The position numbers and the translations under genes were made by a program. Of a stretch of DNA of 64,000 bases, positions 38,160 to 49,913 are shown piece by piece. Source of the stretch: Owenia fusiformis. Taxonomy: Eukaryota > Annelida > Polychaeta > Sabellida > Oweniidae. Numbering within the stretch: the stretch's first letter is position 1; each line of letters starts with the position of its first letter. The notes under the pieces were generated by a model, which made no database searches, was not told the DNA's origin, and worked only from the letters and a program-made list of their open reading frames with translations. The stretch is taken from positions 24,059,375 through 24,123,374 of the forward strand of contig CAIIXF020000005.1 of NCBI GenBank assembly GCA_903813345.2, given 5' to 3'.

Positions 38160-40390
38160 TGTATGTAGAGAATCCATCTGTCCACAAGTCCATCTTACAC
38201 AGGCAAAGGACTTTTGCTCAAGAAGACATTTTCAAGATGGCCACTCATTTCAAAATGGCCACCAGCCTTTTTTCATGACTACTCTTTGGAGTTGCTGTTT
38301 TTATTTACAGTATTTAGTTTTGACACTGCCTTATAATTAATGTGGTGAGATCTAATCTATGTTTATAATGTAAGAGATAGTTGTAAATTATATTACTTCT
38401 CTCTTAAATTATTCATTTATTTATTTCAATTTGTTATTTGGTTTTGTCTTTGATTTCTACTTTTACTATTGACACTAACATGAATGGGATAAAGTGCAGT
38501 TAAATTGTGATTGTAAGAAAGAACCAAGATTTTTGTATAATCTAAAGCTTGTGAGAGACTCTGATTTATCATGTTCTTAGCCAGTGTATTCTCCAAGTAA
38601 ATCTGTGTACATAGAGGAATGAATTATTGGCTTAGAATGGGTAATGTACCATTTTATTCTACCCTTCATAAGCTTTTAACATTTTCACATTTAGTACCAT
38701 ATACTATTGGTATTGGATATCTTATGATTTCTACATAGTTAATATTTAAATTTGCCGCTAATGTTGTAAAACTTAGGCAATCATACTGTAGTCTATTGTA
38801 AACATATTTTTTTAAAAGAAATAAACAAAAACTAAAAAAAATTCGTAGGAAACACTTATTTTCTGCGCTTCTTGTTATTTTTATATTGAAATTTGAAAAG
38901 TAATAACTATATATATGACAGTTTACAATATTATTTTTTCTGATTGTTTTCCAATTTGAATATAAAACCAAACTATCATAGCAATCACTTTGATTATATG
39001 GGAGGGACATATGTTTTATCACACTGTCATTAAGCTTTGTCTACATGTTCTATTAGTTCATGTCATTGGAATAAAGTCCTCTCATGAATAACAAAATGAT
39101 TTACATTCACAGTTCACACATATCTGGCTAGACATGATAATCAAATTTTAGCCAATAAGAACCGGGAAGTGTATTTCATACGGGAAGTGTATTTCATAAT
39201 ATCGTATAAATAATTGTATCATACAAAACACCCAAAGTTCGTGGGTGTATCAGTGTCTGTATCATATTGGATTGTACAGTAACCAAAGTACACACACTTT
39301 AACAATAACATGTCATTTAGCATGTCAGGATCCAAGAAGTAAAATAAACCAAATTTACTAGTACATATACAGTATCTCAAATAATCTATACCTTAGATAG
39401 AATTATAACCAAGTGGCTGGCTACTTTTAGATTCAATGAAATTGATTCCCTCATCAAAGCCTGGAAGGAAGACATAGATTATCATTTAACAATCCATCCT
39501 TATACAGGTAAAACGATTACATCTAATACTGCTTATTGCATTAGAGTCCATTTCACTGCTTCATTGCGTCAGTAGAATGGCAAAAATAAGAAATTGGGAG
39601 ACCATTGTGCAATACATATGGAAAAATAGATTCATATTGTACATGAATGACATTTGTATATTTCAGATTTTCTCTTTTTTGTGCAATAAGTCTGTGCCCT
39701 CTTGTAATTTGAAGAATTTCAGCCATGTTAAATGCAGAATCAGATCTATAGGGGATGACAAAATTACAAGCAACTTGTCTTATTGACCTACCAATCTATT
39801 CCTTACAATATCAAATAAAATACAATATACCTCCAAAAAGATTCACAATATATAATAAATTGGTGAAGTTATTAATAATTCAAAGTGCAAAAGTGGGTGA
39901 AAAATGTTTAAATTCTCCCAAATAATAAGAATGGTAACCATTCTTATAGAAAAATGATATATTATTGTAAAAATCTTTAGTTTTCCTGGAATAAAATATG
40001 CACTTTTGTGATTTTTAGAAAATAGACATGACAAGGAATGACATGAGCCAAGAATATTCTAAAATTGGAACAATTTTTTGTTTAGCCTGCTCGCTATCTC
40101 TGATTCTCTCTTTAATCTTATTGAAAATAACATGGCAGAGAAGCATCCAAATATAAGAGGCCACACACTTTATAAGCCAAACTAGAAGCAATCCAAGATA
40201 TACAAATGTCATTCATGTACAATAGGAATATATTTTTCCATATATTATTGCAAAATGATATTTCGATTTCTTATTTTTTGGGCTTTTACTGACTCAGTTA
40301 AACAATGAAAAGGACTCTATATCACTTCATGGGTGTAGATCTTGCCAGAAAGCAACAACACTTCTGCCTGGTCATTTTTTGTTGTCATCA
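38160..40390. other. Intergenic, nothing recognised
   Basis: AT-rich sequence with short chance frames and one 20-bp direct repeat near 39165-39200 (GGGAAGTGTATTTCATA twice). No gene or element ends. Confidence 0.5.
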
Positions 40391-40393
40391 TGT

Positions 40394-40496
40394 AATGATC
40401 ATAGGGAGTAAGTCACCTCCCTAGGCTCTTCTCTACGTTAGATTTTTAATACAGAGAATATTATAGGGGGTGACTAACTCCCCATGGTAATGATCA
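40394..40496. mobile_element. ~100-bp fold-back repeat
   Basis: AATGATCATAGGGAGTAAGT with CACCTCCC on the left mirrors GGGGGTGACTAACTCCCC and AATGATCA on the right. Confidence 0.5.
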
Positions 40497-40686
40497 AAAT
40501 GACTAATGATTGGATAAAATGTGTCTTATTCTGTGAGATTTGCCATTCTGTTTTTTAGTTTCAGTTATGAATCAAAATTTTACATGGCATTGATTCAACA
40601 AGCAGTGAATTGACTACAAAATTATAGATGGCATTACAGTCATTCCTCATATTAAAAACAATTTACACATGTAAATGATCATTTAA

Positions 40687-40999
40687 CCCTTTCACAACGA
40701 TAAGCTCCATATGGAGCCCTATTATGTAATACCTTTCAGGACGATAGGCTCCTTTTGGCACCATTATTTTTATTTATATACATCAATGAAATGATAATAT
40801 CTCCAGTTCTAGTATTTTTACACCAAATTTTGACAAGTTGTTCTTATGTGACAATCCTCACTAAAAATTGTATATCAGTGATGAAATCTAAGGTATAGGT
40901 CCCAGGGCATAGGTATTTTGTAGTTTTCCCCTAAAAAACACTCTTACTTATCCGTCACTGGGGACAACATTTTCCTCTTATATTCACGTCGGGAAAGGG
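40687..40999. mobile_element. piggyBac-like MITE, TTAA flanks
   Basis: A 313-bp segment starts CCCTTTCACAACGATA and ends CGTCGGGAAAGGG, with TTAA on both sides (40683-40686 and 41000-41003). TTAA duplications and CCCTTT tips are the hallmark of piggyBac-type elements. No transposase. The inner inverted homology is short. Confidence 0.7.
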
Positions 41000-41365
41000 T
41001 TAATATCAATGATGACAAGTTGATTATTTTCATGAAAACGAAACAAGGAAGTTAATATTTAGTTCATAATGAAACTTAATATGAAAATGAAACTGAACAT
41101 AAAGTACAGATAATCAAATGAAGAAAATACATCTTCATCCTAGAAATGGCTAACCAAATTATTTACATGGTCCTATTGAACACATTACCATCTTTAGTGT
41201 CATTCTCACTTGAATGAAACTAGTCTTCTAACAACTGAGAAATAAAACATTATATGTTGCTCTTTAAAATTGTTTAGTTACCTTTTTAAAACATCATCAT
41301 GCCCGGATGATTTGTGCTTTGAGCGCCCATGATCAAACCTATCCAGATACAAGTGTGTTCCCTAA

Positions 41366-41502
41366 TGCCTGGGTCACATTTGCTCCGATCCATCAGCCGC
41401 CAGGCCGATTGAGTGTTTTGTTCAATATCGTATTCAATTTTGAACAAAATACTCAATTGGCCGGGCGCCTTAGTGAAAATCGGATCAAATGTGACAAAGG
41501 TA
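41366..41502. mobile_element. Hairpin MITE, ~137 bp
   Basis: The two halves are inverted copies: GGGTCACATTTGCTCCGATC, then GCCGATTGAGTGTTTTGTTC, mirrored by GAACAAAATACTCAATTGGC and GGATCAAATGTGAC. It would fold into a long stem. No other content. Confidence 0.65.
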
Positions 41503-41522
41503 TAAGCTGTATAGGATGAATG

Positions 41523-41795
41523 CAGGGGCGGATCTGGGAATCAACAAGGGGGGGGGGCCCAAATTTCAAGTCAGAGAAAAAAACTTAAACTTTGGGCCCT
41601 TAAAACCTAAAAGTGGGCCCAAATTTTGAGGCCCATTTTCTTCAAAATTAGGCCTGAAAGAAATAAGGCCTTTAAAGGCCCATTAATAACCAAAAAGGAC
41701 CACTTTTGGGGGCCTTAAGGCCTTTTTGGCCAAAAATCTTTTTTGGGCCAAATTTTTTTTTCTGGGCCCACCAAAGGAGCCCCCCCCCCCCAGCC
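41523..41795. repeat. GGGCGGATCTGGGAATC-family repeat
   Basis: It starts GCAGGGGCGGATCTGGGAAT, then a G run and GGGCCCAAA modules, and ends with a C run. Relatives lie at 20-125 (inverted), 1775-1850 (the GTGGCGTAGCCAGGATTTGG variant) and 62475-62595. Confidence 0.6.
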
Positions 41796-42671
41796 TAATA
41801 TTGATCGTGAACGTGTTCAATCCTAACATCTTTTCAGGATTTTTTATTATACGATGCAATGCTACAATCCACGGTAGTGTATGAGTATGTCATGCAAGGG
41901 CGAGAGATCGAGTTTGTTGACATAAGCCATGTGCTATTGTTGACAATTTCTGTAACTGGTGTCTGATTGGCTAAAAGTGCTTTCCTATTTGCATATTAGA
42001 TTGAGCCGCCATCTTGGAAAATACCTGACACTGAGTACCTGATATTCGGAAGATTTATTTAAAATTTCGCGATGTACATATTAAACAGAGGATGGTAAGT
42101 CTAATATCTTTTTGTATGAAGTTGGTGCTACAATTTGCTAATTGAATTTACCCTGTGTACTCGCAATTTAGACGCTATTTTTTAGTATATAACTAAATTT
42201 AGAATCTGAAAATTTGTGAATAAACTTTGTTTTGCTTAGAGATGCATATTGAACTTGTATGTTCATTACGGACATGTATTTATTTGTTTGCGTATATAAA
42301 CACAAACCTACTGTTAAATATAGTTACATCCAAGTGTATTTCTGTATGTGAGAAATATAAAGATCAAAAGTAATTGAACTTGAAACCTCAATTATTGAGG
42401 TTCAAGTTCAATTACTCACACATGAGGGGTAATGGAAATTCCTGGTATAATTTTGTTTTTTTATGAGTTTAATCCACTTTTTTAACTGTACATTGATGTG
42501 AAATTCCAAAAATATGATAATCTAAAAAACGCGGGGTCAGCATCTGGAGTAACTGATGACTATAATGAGCATAGTGTAACAAGCCAGATAAAGAAACTGA
42601 AAGAACGTGTGCTAAATTCAATGCCCCATGTGGGAATCAGGCATAGAAGATCTCATTTCTCACATTATATA

Positions 42672-43158
42672 CTGTAGATTGGGTTAATTTGGCGCTACCT
42701 AATTTGGCGATTTTGCCATTTTTGGCATATTGGCGGCTATTTAATTTGGCGGATATGCAAAAAAAAATTTAATTAACTTACGCGTTGTTTGCGAATTTTA
42801 TGTTCATTTTTTGTTTTGAGGACCACTGGCAATATTCACCACGTTTGTACATTTTTGTGAGATCATCCTTTACATTTTGCACCTCGATTGATGCTGCTAC
42901 TATACTGCACTTTTCCTTTCTAGTTTTTCCCTGAGTATTAATAAGTGACTGACCAGTTCTGAGCCAATTTATGAGAGACATTTTTTTCATATTTTTGGAA
43001 AAAACTTAATCGGAAGTGACCTAAATACACTCGACGAAATACCCTAGATAATTCCCGGGGATTCATTCTAAATTTTGGCGAAGATTTATATTGGCGAATT
43101 TTTCAATTTTGCCAAATTCACCAAATTAAAGCGGGCGCCAAATTAACCCAATCTACAG
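42672..43158. mobile_element. TA-flanked MITE, 487 bp
   Basis: The ends CTGTAGATTGGGTTAATTTG are inverted at both sides and flanked by TA (42670-42671 and 43159-43160), as for mariner/Tc-type insertions. Subterminal TTTGGCG repeats follow. A 70-codon minus-strand frame inside (42990-42778) is not recognised and may be chance or a relic. Confidence 0.78.
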
Positions 43159-44372
43159 TATTTAATTCTATACTATAGTTTCTCAGGAATCCATACTATA
43201 TGTAAATACTTTGAAAAATAAGTGCAAAATGTATATTTTAGTCAAAGTCAAGCTTTTTTATAAAAACACAATTTGTTGTCTTTATTTTTTGTTGTGCTGA
43301 GATATGTTCAGAATGCACCAGAGGCGGTTTAAATTTGAAAATTTTCTGAGGGCATGCCCCCACCCCCCCCCCCCCCCCAGCTTTATAAATAAAATTTAGA
43401 GTGTTAATTTCATGCTGGTGGTAAAATCAGCAATGATAGATGCTTTCCATCATTCTAAAATGGCTTACCAGAGCAGTACCAGGTCAGCCAGAACATGCTA
43501 TAATTGTCACAAAACCACTTAGTTGCCAGGCCACATAATTTGCCAAATCATATTTGGGAGATCGCAAACTAAACATGAAGAGGGTGTTTAAAATGCTTTA
43601 AACCTGATATAATCTTAACTGTAAACAACCTGGCCATGATATTATTCTCTCCATCACCTAATGAAAAGTGTACAATTACAAGTGACCAAAGACCCTATAA
43701 GTCACATGAATTATACAAAAGTAATGCAATATTATTAATAATTTAGTAATAATTTTCAGACATTTTTTTATACTTAAACTGTAGAAATGGGGTTTATGAA
43801 AAAGACTGACCCTACCGACCACCGACTGTTCAGTGTTTTCCACTAGTAGCCTCAAAACAGGGTTTGAAGAAAATGTGTAAAAGACTGAGCATATCATGGA
43901 AAAGACCAACCATATTTGTAGCCTTAAAATATTAATAATTAGATTTTGATTTTGTTCCTTTTAACGAAAGACAAGCAAACAAATTTGGCATGACCGTTTC
44001 CTCTCAATTTAATTGTCCTGCCTTAGGTTCTCGATCTACCATTAACCAACCTATCATTTCTATCCTAATTTTCACTGAAATCTAACGTACAATTTCGAAA
44101 TACAAATGTTATCATCATAGCCTACTGAATTCTGAACACGATGTAATGTTACATGCATTCTTTTATCGGAATTAAAAGTGACTAACCATTTCAGTACACC
44201 ATTAGAAAACTTTTTTGTCATATTGAAAGTAGTTTAAATACTAGTTGCCGTTTCAACTGAGGAATCAAACGTATGATGTGAAAATCGACAATGTTAAGTG
44301 TGTTTTTGTTATTGCGTTTCATAATAATGAACTTAATGCAATGTTACGTGCATTTTCTCACCATAGTCCAAA

Positions 44373-46279
44373 CACGGAGCGGTAGCCAAACTGCTTGCCT
44401 ACTATGCACGCAGTTTGAAAGACTGACAAACTGCGCGCCTATCAACATTGCATCATACAAGTTGAAGTCTGTGTTTTCAAACGTCATTTTAAGACATTTA
44501 TTCTGAATTGTTTTATAGTTTCACACGTCCATTCGGTGACGATTATATGATTCAGCCATGTGATAGCGAAATGTATGTCCAGATGAACGTTGGTTTAAAA
44601 ATATAAGCAGATTAATACAAAAAATTGGCATCGATTTTTGGATTACCGATACAAAAGTTGATATCGCACGTTTCACAGAAATAGAAAACACTTGGGTTTT
44701 GATTCACAGGTAAATCTCAACCCAGTTCTCCCGTACAATACAAAATATTTCGTATTAAAACAGATGAACATGACAGAAAGAAGTAATAAAACACAAACTG
44801 CGCGCCTATTTTAGCCAGAAATCACAAACTGCGTGCATACTCTTCCAAACTGCGTGCATATTATTGATGCAGGCCTATGTGATTTCATGGGAGTACGTAA
44901 GTAAGCTGGTACAGATTGAAAAAGTTGAAAAAAATCAAAAACTAAAATTGGGTTGATGGTTGACAACCAGTGGAAATGTACATATTTATATATTTTATTT
45001 TGTTCTTGTCTATATGATTTTATAAAAGTATGGCGCAATGATTCGACTTCATCATATAGAGTTGAGTTCAAAAATCTCATGAAAATGGTTTTATTCTATT
45101 GGGGTCCTTCTAAAAGACACACAGGAGGCCCCCGCCTAGTCCCAATTGAAGTGCCGAACTTGCCTATTTTATTACTTTATTTCAAACTAACACTATTTCA
45201 TGCATGGTGCAACATAAATATTGAATCCTTTTTTATTTAGATTTTTGATTGATGCAGTCCAAAAAGCCATTTCTTAGAATTCAATGAATTCCTCATTATA
45301 AAATACTAATATCAATTTACAGTTTTAGAACATATAAGTAAGAAAATGATATTATACGAGCCTGATAAATCGGTAATTTCAAGGGGGATTGAATTTGTTG
45401 AGATGAGGGTAAGGAAATTGAGGAAGGGTTGACACAATGTACTATTTCTTTTAAGGTTTGAGAGGACATCGGGCAAGAGGTTTTCACAGTCTTTTAATTT
45501 CATGTTTTTTTCAAAGGAGTCACTGGTACCTTTAAATAATCGCCCCTTTAGTTTCTTGATTGGTTTCCTTTTCTTCATTGGTGCGTGTGAAAATAACATC
45601 TTGTTTAATTCTGGTTTCATGGTTTTTGAAGATGCGCTGTTGTTATCTACATCTTTGTTAGGGACAGACTTTGTTTTTTTTTATATATGGACAGGTTTAG
45701 TGAGAGGGGTTTACGTTTTCTGAAAATACACAACAAACTTGCACACAGCTTGCAAATTAGGCGCGCAGTTTGAAAATATAGGCGCGCAGTTTGTAAGTAT
45801 TAGGCACGCAGTTTGTGAAACTCACGTGAAAGTATGCACGCAGTTTGACAGCGAAAAAAATAAAATCACGTTAATGGCTTGTCACTGTTTAACACACAAA
45901 CCCTATATTACTTAAACCATTAGCAGCAATCCTATATCTTTCAGTATATGCAAACATGAGGGCTGAATAAACGTCAAACTACGAAAAACAGACATTATAT
46001 GACGCAACACTCTATAATTTGAACACGAAAGCTCATTGGGAACCTTATTTTGAGATAACTAGATATTCATCGGGAAAAAAATCGAGTGCTACGTATAAAG
46101 TAAGTTAGTCTCCACATCTTGGTACTGTCTGATAACCAAAATTAACTTTGTATTGTCAGTAATTTCCATCCTCTTGGGAGCCGTGTCCTCCCTGTCTGCC
46201 ATTTTGTGAATAGGCGCGCAGTTTGTCAATGTTCCAAACTGCGTGCATAGTAGGCGCGCAGTTTGCCTACCGCTCCGTG
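44373..46279. mobile_element. 1.9-kb element with CACGGAGCGG ends and arrays of a 15-bp motif
   Basis: The termini (CACGGAGCGGTAG) are inverted over roughly 70 bp and flanked by CCAAA at 44368-44372 and 46280-46284. Thirteen copies of a 15-bp motif (consensus CAAACTGCGYGCMTA, either strand) lie in four clusters. Their starts are 44387, 44403, 44427; 44794, 44825, 44846; 45758, 45779, 45801, 45833; and 46211, 46235, 46251. The core of about 900 bp has a 102-codon minus-strand frame (45620-45312), Lys-rich and unrecognised, preceded by an in-frame stop. The element is probably nonautonomous. Confidence 0.82.
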
Positions 46280-46377
46280 CCAAAGTGACTAACCAGAATG
46301 AAATTGGTCTTCTAACAACTGAGACATAAAAATATCACTTAAAAATATGACATTACACACCACGACGATGTTACATT

Positions 46378-46470
46378 TTTATGTCACCACCAAAAGTGGT
46401 GACATATTGTTATGGCCTCCGTTTTTTTTGCGACGGCGGTTGGAGGTTGGCGTCCGGCGTCTGTAACAAT
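46378..46470 (+). repeat. ATGTCACCACC-family dispersed repeat, copy 1
   Basis: It begins with a palindromic head, ATGTCACCACC-AAAA-GTGGTGACAT, then GTTATGGCCTCCG and a G-rich TTGGAGGTTGGCG stretch. Related copies lie at 60229, 61715 and, inverted, near 63770. It directly abuts the minisatellite. Confidence 0.65.
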
Positions 46471-46539
46471 TTCTTACAACTTCCTATAACTTAACAAATA
46501 CTGTTTAGACTGACTTCAATTTAGACTGACTTCAATTTT

Positions 46540-47386
46540 TTTCTAAATCATCTACATGTTCTCAGAAGTTCAAATCTGACTTTAGATTTGACATTTGACC
46601 TTCAATGACCTTCTCAAGGTCAAAAAGGTCTTTTTTCAACTTGCTTCACATTGACTAAATTTTTTTTCAAAATCATCTACATGTTCTCAGAAATTAAAAT
46701 CTGACTTTAGATTTGACTTTAGATTTGACATTTGACCTTCAAATCTGACTTTAGATTTGACATTTGACCTTCAATGACCTTCTCAAGGTCAAAAAAGGTC
46801 AAAAAGGTCTGTTTTCAACTTGCTTCAAATTGACTAATTTTTTTTTTCAAAATCATCTACGTGTTCTCAGAAATTCAAATCTGACTTAAGATTTGACTTA
46901 AGATTTGACATTTGACCTTCAATGACCTTCTCAAGGTCAAAAAAGGTCAAAAAGGTCTGTTTTCAACTTGCTTCAAATTGACTAAATTTTTTTTCAAAAT
47001 TATCTACGTGTTCTCAGAAATTCAAATCTGACTTTAGATTTGACTTAATATTTGACATTTGACCTTCAATGACCTTCTCAAAGTCAAAAAAGGTCAAAAA
47101 GGTATTTTTTCAACTTGCTTCAAATTGACTAAAGTTTTTTTTCAAAATCATCTACATGTTCTCAGAAATTCAAATCTGACTTTAGATTTGACATTTGAAC
47201 TTCAATGACCTTCTCAATGTCAAAAAAGGTCAAAAAGGTATTTTTTCATCTTGCTTCAAATTGACTAATTTTTTTTTCAAAATCATCTACATGTTCTCAG
47301 AAATTCAAATATGACTTTAGATTTGACTTTAGATTTGACATTTGACCTTCAATGACCTTCCCAAGGTCAAAAAAGGTCATAAAGGT
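46540..47386. repeat. Minisatellite, ~147-bp unit, left part
   Basis: Units contain GTTCTCAGAAATTCAAATC, TTTGACCTTCAATGACC and a run of AAAAAGGTC. The CTCAGAA landmark recurs at 46561, 46686, 46866, 47013, 47161 and 47296 (spacings 125-180, mode about 147). The array continues after the fold-back insertion. Confidence 0.85.
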
Positions 47387-48132
47387 TTATCCCGTTCCAG
47401 GACTATAGTCCTGTACGGAGCCCATACATTTGCCTGTACGATTACAACTTGGGAGAATTATCTACGCCCCTTCCACTTAAGAAACCTACCTCAATGCATT
47501 CTAGAACTCAAAATGTAACTTCTAATATATTGGAACCGCCGATTGTCTGGGTTAGTTGGCAGAACGAGGTCTTTTTGTTTCTTATGGCTCTTTTGGTGGA
47601 AGTTCGATTAAGATGGCGGTTATAACGGAATTTCCCGAACTCTTCCGTAATAGCACGAACTTGGTTTTTCGTTACTTCACTTCCATGTAAAATGGATTTG
47701 TTTCCGGTAAGAAACATTGTTTAACCATTCGGTATACAGTTAAGAGCATAGGATGTCGACATGGCAGTAAATATTGAAAATATTGTCCGAAATTTTCGAA
47801 ATTCCCTCTTACCCGAAACAAATCCATTTTACACGGAAGTGACGTAACGAAAAACCAAGTTCGTGCTATTACGGAAGAGTTCGGGAAATTCCGTTATAAC
47901 CGCCATCTTAATCGAACTTCGACCAAAAGAGCCATAAGAAACAAAAAGACCTCGTTCTGCCAACTAACCCAGACAATCGGCGGTTCCAATATATTAGAAG
48001 TTACATTTTGAGTTGTAGAATGCATTGAGGTAGGTTTCTTAAGTGGAAGGGGCGTAGATAATTCTCCCAAGTTGTAATCGTACAGGCAAATGTATTGGCT
48101 CCGTACAGGACTATAGTCCGGGAACAGGATAA
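47387..48132. mobile_element. 746-bp fold-back element with 325-bp arms and 8-bp TSD
   Basis: Arms 47387-47711 and 47808-48132 are near-perfect inverted copies around a 96-bp loop. The ends are TTATCC(C/T)GTTCC and the flanks ATAAAGGT (47379-47386 and 48133-48140) match exactly. It interrupts a minisatellite; removing the element and one flank restores the array period of about 147 bp. The 8-bp duplication fits hAT-, P- or Merlin-type integration; the termini do not decide between them. The frames in the arms are spurious. Confidence 0.88.
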
Positions 48133-48330
48133 ATAAAGGTCTTTTTTCAACTTGCTTCAAATTGACTAATTTTTTTTTTCAAAATCATCTACATGTTCTC
48201 AGAAATTCAAATCTGACTTTAGATTTGACATTTGACCTTTAATGACCTTCTCAAGGTCAAAAAAGGTCAAAAAGGTCTGTTTTCAACTTGCTTCAAATCT
48301 TCAAAAACCTTCTTAAGGTCAAAAGGTATT
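48133..48330. repeat. Minisatellite, ~147-bp unit, right part
   Basis: This is the continuation of the array beyond the 746-bp insertion, with its landmark at 48197. It decays after 48300 into a different 39-bp repeat. Confidence 0.8.
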
Positions 48331-48339
48331 TTCCAACTT

Positions 48340-48785
48340 CATTTTTACCTCTTTTAAGCTCAATTTCCCTTGCTTATCCATTTTTACCTCTTTTAGCCTC
48401 AGTTTCCCTTGCCTCTTCATTTTTACCTCTTTTAAGCTCAATTTCCCTTGCTCAATCATTTTTATACCTCTTTTAGCCTCAGTTTCCCTTGCCTCTTCAT
48501 TTTTACCTCTTTTAGCCTCAGTTTCCCTTGCTTCTTCATTTTTACCTCTTTTATCGTCAGTTTCCCTTGCCTATTCATATTTACCTCCTTTAGCCTCAGT
48601 TTCCCTTGCCTCTTCATTTTTACCTCTTTTATCCTCAGTTTCCTTGCCTATTCATATTTACCTCTTTTAGCCTCAGTTTCCCTTGCCTCTTCATTTCTAC
48701 CTCTTTTAGCCTCAATTTCCTTTGGCTATTATTTTTACCTCTTTTATCCTCAGTTTGCCTCACCTATTCATTTTTACTTCGCCTA
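48340..48785. repeat. 39-bp minisatellite (TTTTTACCTCTTTTAGCCTC unit)
   Basis: About eleven imperfect copies contain TTTTTACCTCTTTTAGCCTC followed by AGTTTCCCTTGCCTCTTCA. The Leu/Ser/Phe-rich frames across it are a by-product of the repeat, not genes. Confidence 0.85.
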
Positions 48786-48789
48786 ATTT

Positions 48790-49689
48790 GAGATTCTGGT
48801 TATGCCCTTTTCTATATTAAAGTCAACTGTGCTGAATTTATTTCAGGATAATCCATTGATTTTTGGGGTTATTTGGCATAAATTCACTTTTCAGAAAAGA
48901 GAATTAGGATTACAAACAACATTTAGAATAGATTGCTTCGAACTGTATTAACAGGACCATTTGGATTATTTGACCTAAATTATGATTGCTTCTTTGCTGT
49001 TATGCATCCACATTTCCAATTAATCATGAACACAGTGGGCTTTTGTCTGATATGTTATGCTCTTGCCATTTTGTGTGGTACTGGGAATTTTATTCCATTT
49101 GTTCTGGCTCCTTTGCCTTCTTATGGATGAAAAAGTTCTTTGTAAAAATATTAATGACTGTTGTCAGTTTTCCATAATTTGCAGTTTTCTCAAGGTATAT
49201 GTACTCTATTAAAACAAGAATTATACAACATTTGATATTTTGCTCTTTCTATTATCATTCATATGATGTATAACACTTTAACTTTACTGCACCATTACTT
49301 CGCGAGAGTGCCTCCCCCGGATTATTGACGGCACTTTGTATTTGTGATTAATAACAATCCATAATTGTTCACTTACACAAGCAGGCATCCAGGTTTATGT
49401 AATTGACCAATCAGAAGTCAAACTTCACCCTTATAAGCCGTTTCTTATACAAAGTAATGATTTCATGATAGCCAACATTGATGCAATTTGACCTACTTTT
49501 GCAACTTGATCTATTTTTTAAAAATTAAACAAACCATCTTGTAAGCCCATCGAATGGGCCATTTTTCTTTTGTATGTTTCTTCCTTTTCTTGTGCTGCTT
49601 GAGTGGAGTGTTTGATGCTGAAAATGCCATTGAGAAGTCTAAATTCAGTTGGTGTATCCTCCATTTAAATGTGCATGTAATAATTTATT
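48790..49689. other. Region upstream of the GPCR, nothing firm
   Basis: No recognisable exon. It should contain GPCR transcription-control sequence or intron, given the acceptor at 49703, but no core promoter motif stands out. Confidence 0.35.
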
Positions 49690-49913
49690 AATTTGTTTTT
49701 CAGATAAAGGTGTGAATTGGTACATGATAGAATGGATAATACAAAAAAGCCCCCTGTTGACAACAGACTGATACCATAACATACAACACGTTGCCTTAAT
49801 TAAGTCTACCTATGTGTATTACATCATCATACAGGATGTAATAGACCAAGTGGGTTTTTAATGACTTTCTGTGTGAGAAATATTTGAGATGGACTGATGT
49901 ATAGATATATAAA
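49690..49913 (+). promoter_or_regulatory. 5' UTR exon of the GPCR with splice acceptor at 49703
   Basis: A strong acceptor (TTTGTTTTTCAG, ending at 49703) precedes the ATG by 210 bp, with stops in the coding frame between. This suggests that the coding exon starts in the 5' UTR and that a noncoding exon and the promoter lie further upstream. I could not identify that upstream exon. Confidence 0.45.

Noticed and set aside
47508-48160. Two similar minus-strand frames of 69 and 88 codons
   Set aside because: They lie in the inverted arms of the fold-back element and on opposite sides of its loop; they read inverted copies, not genes.
48288-48791. Hydrophobic Leu/Ser/Phe frames that look like membrane segments
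   Set aside because: Three overlapping frames all come from the 39-bp minisatellite.
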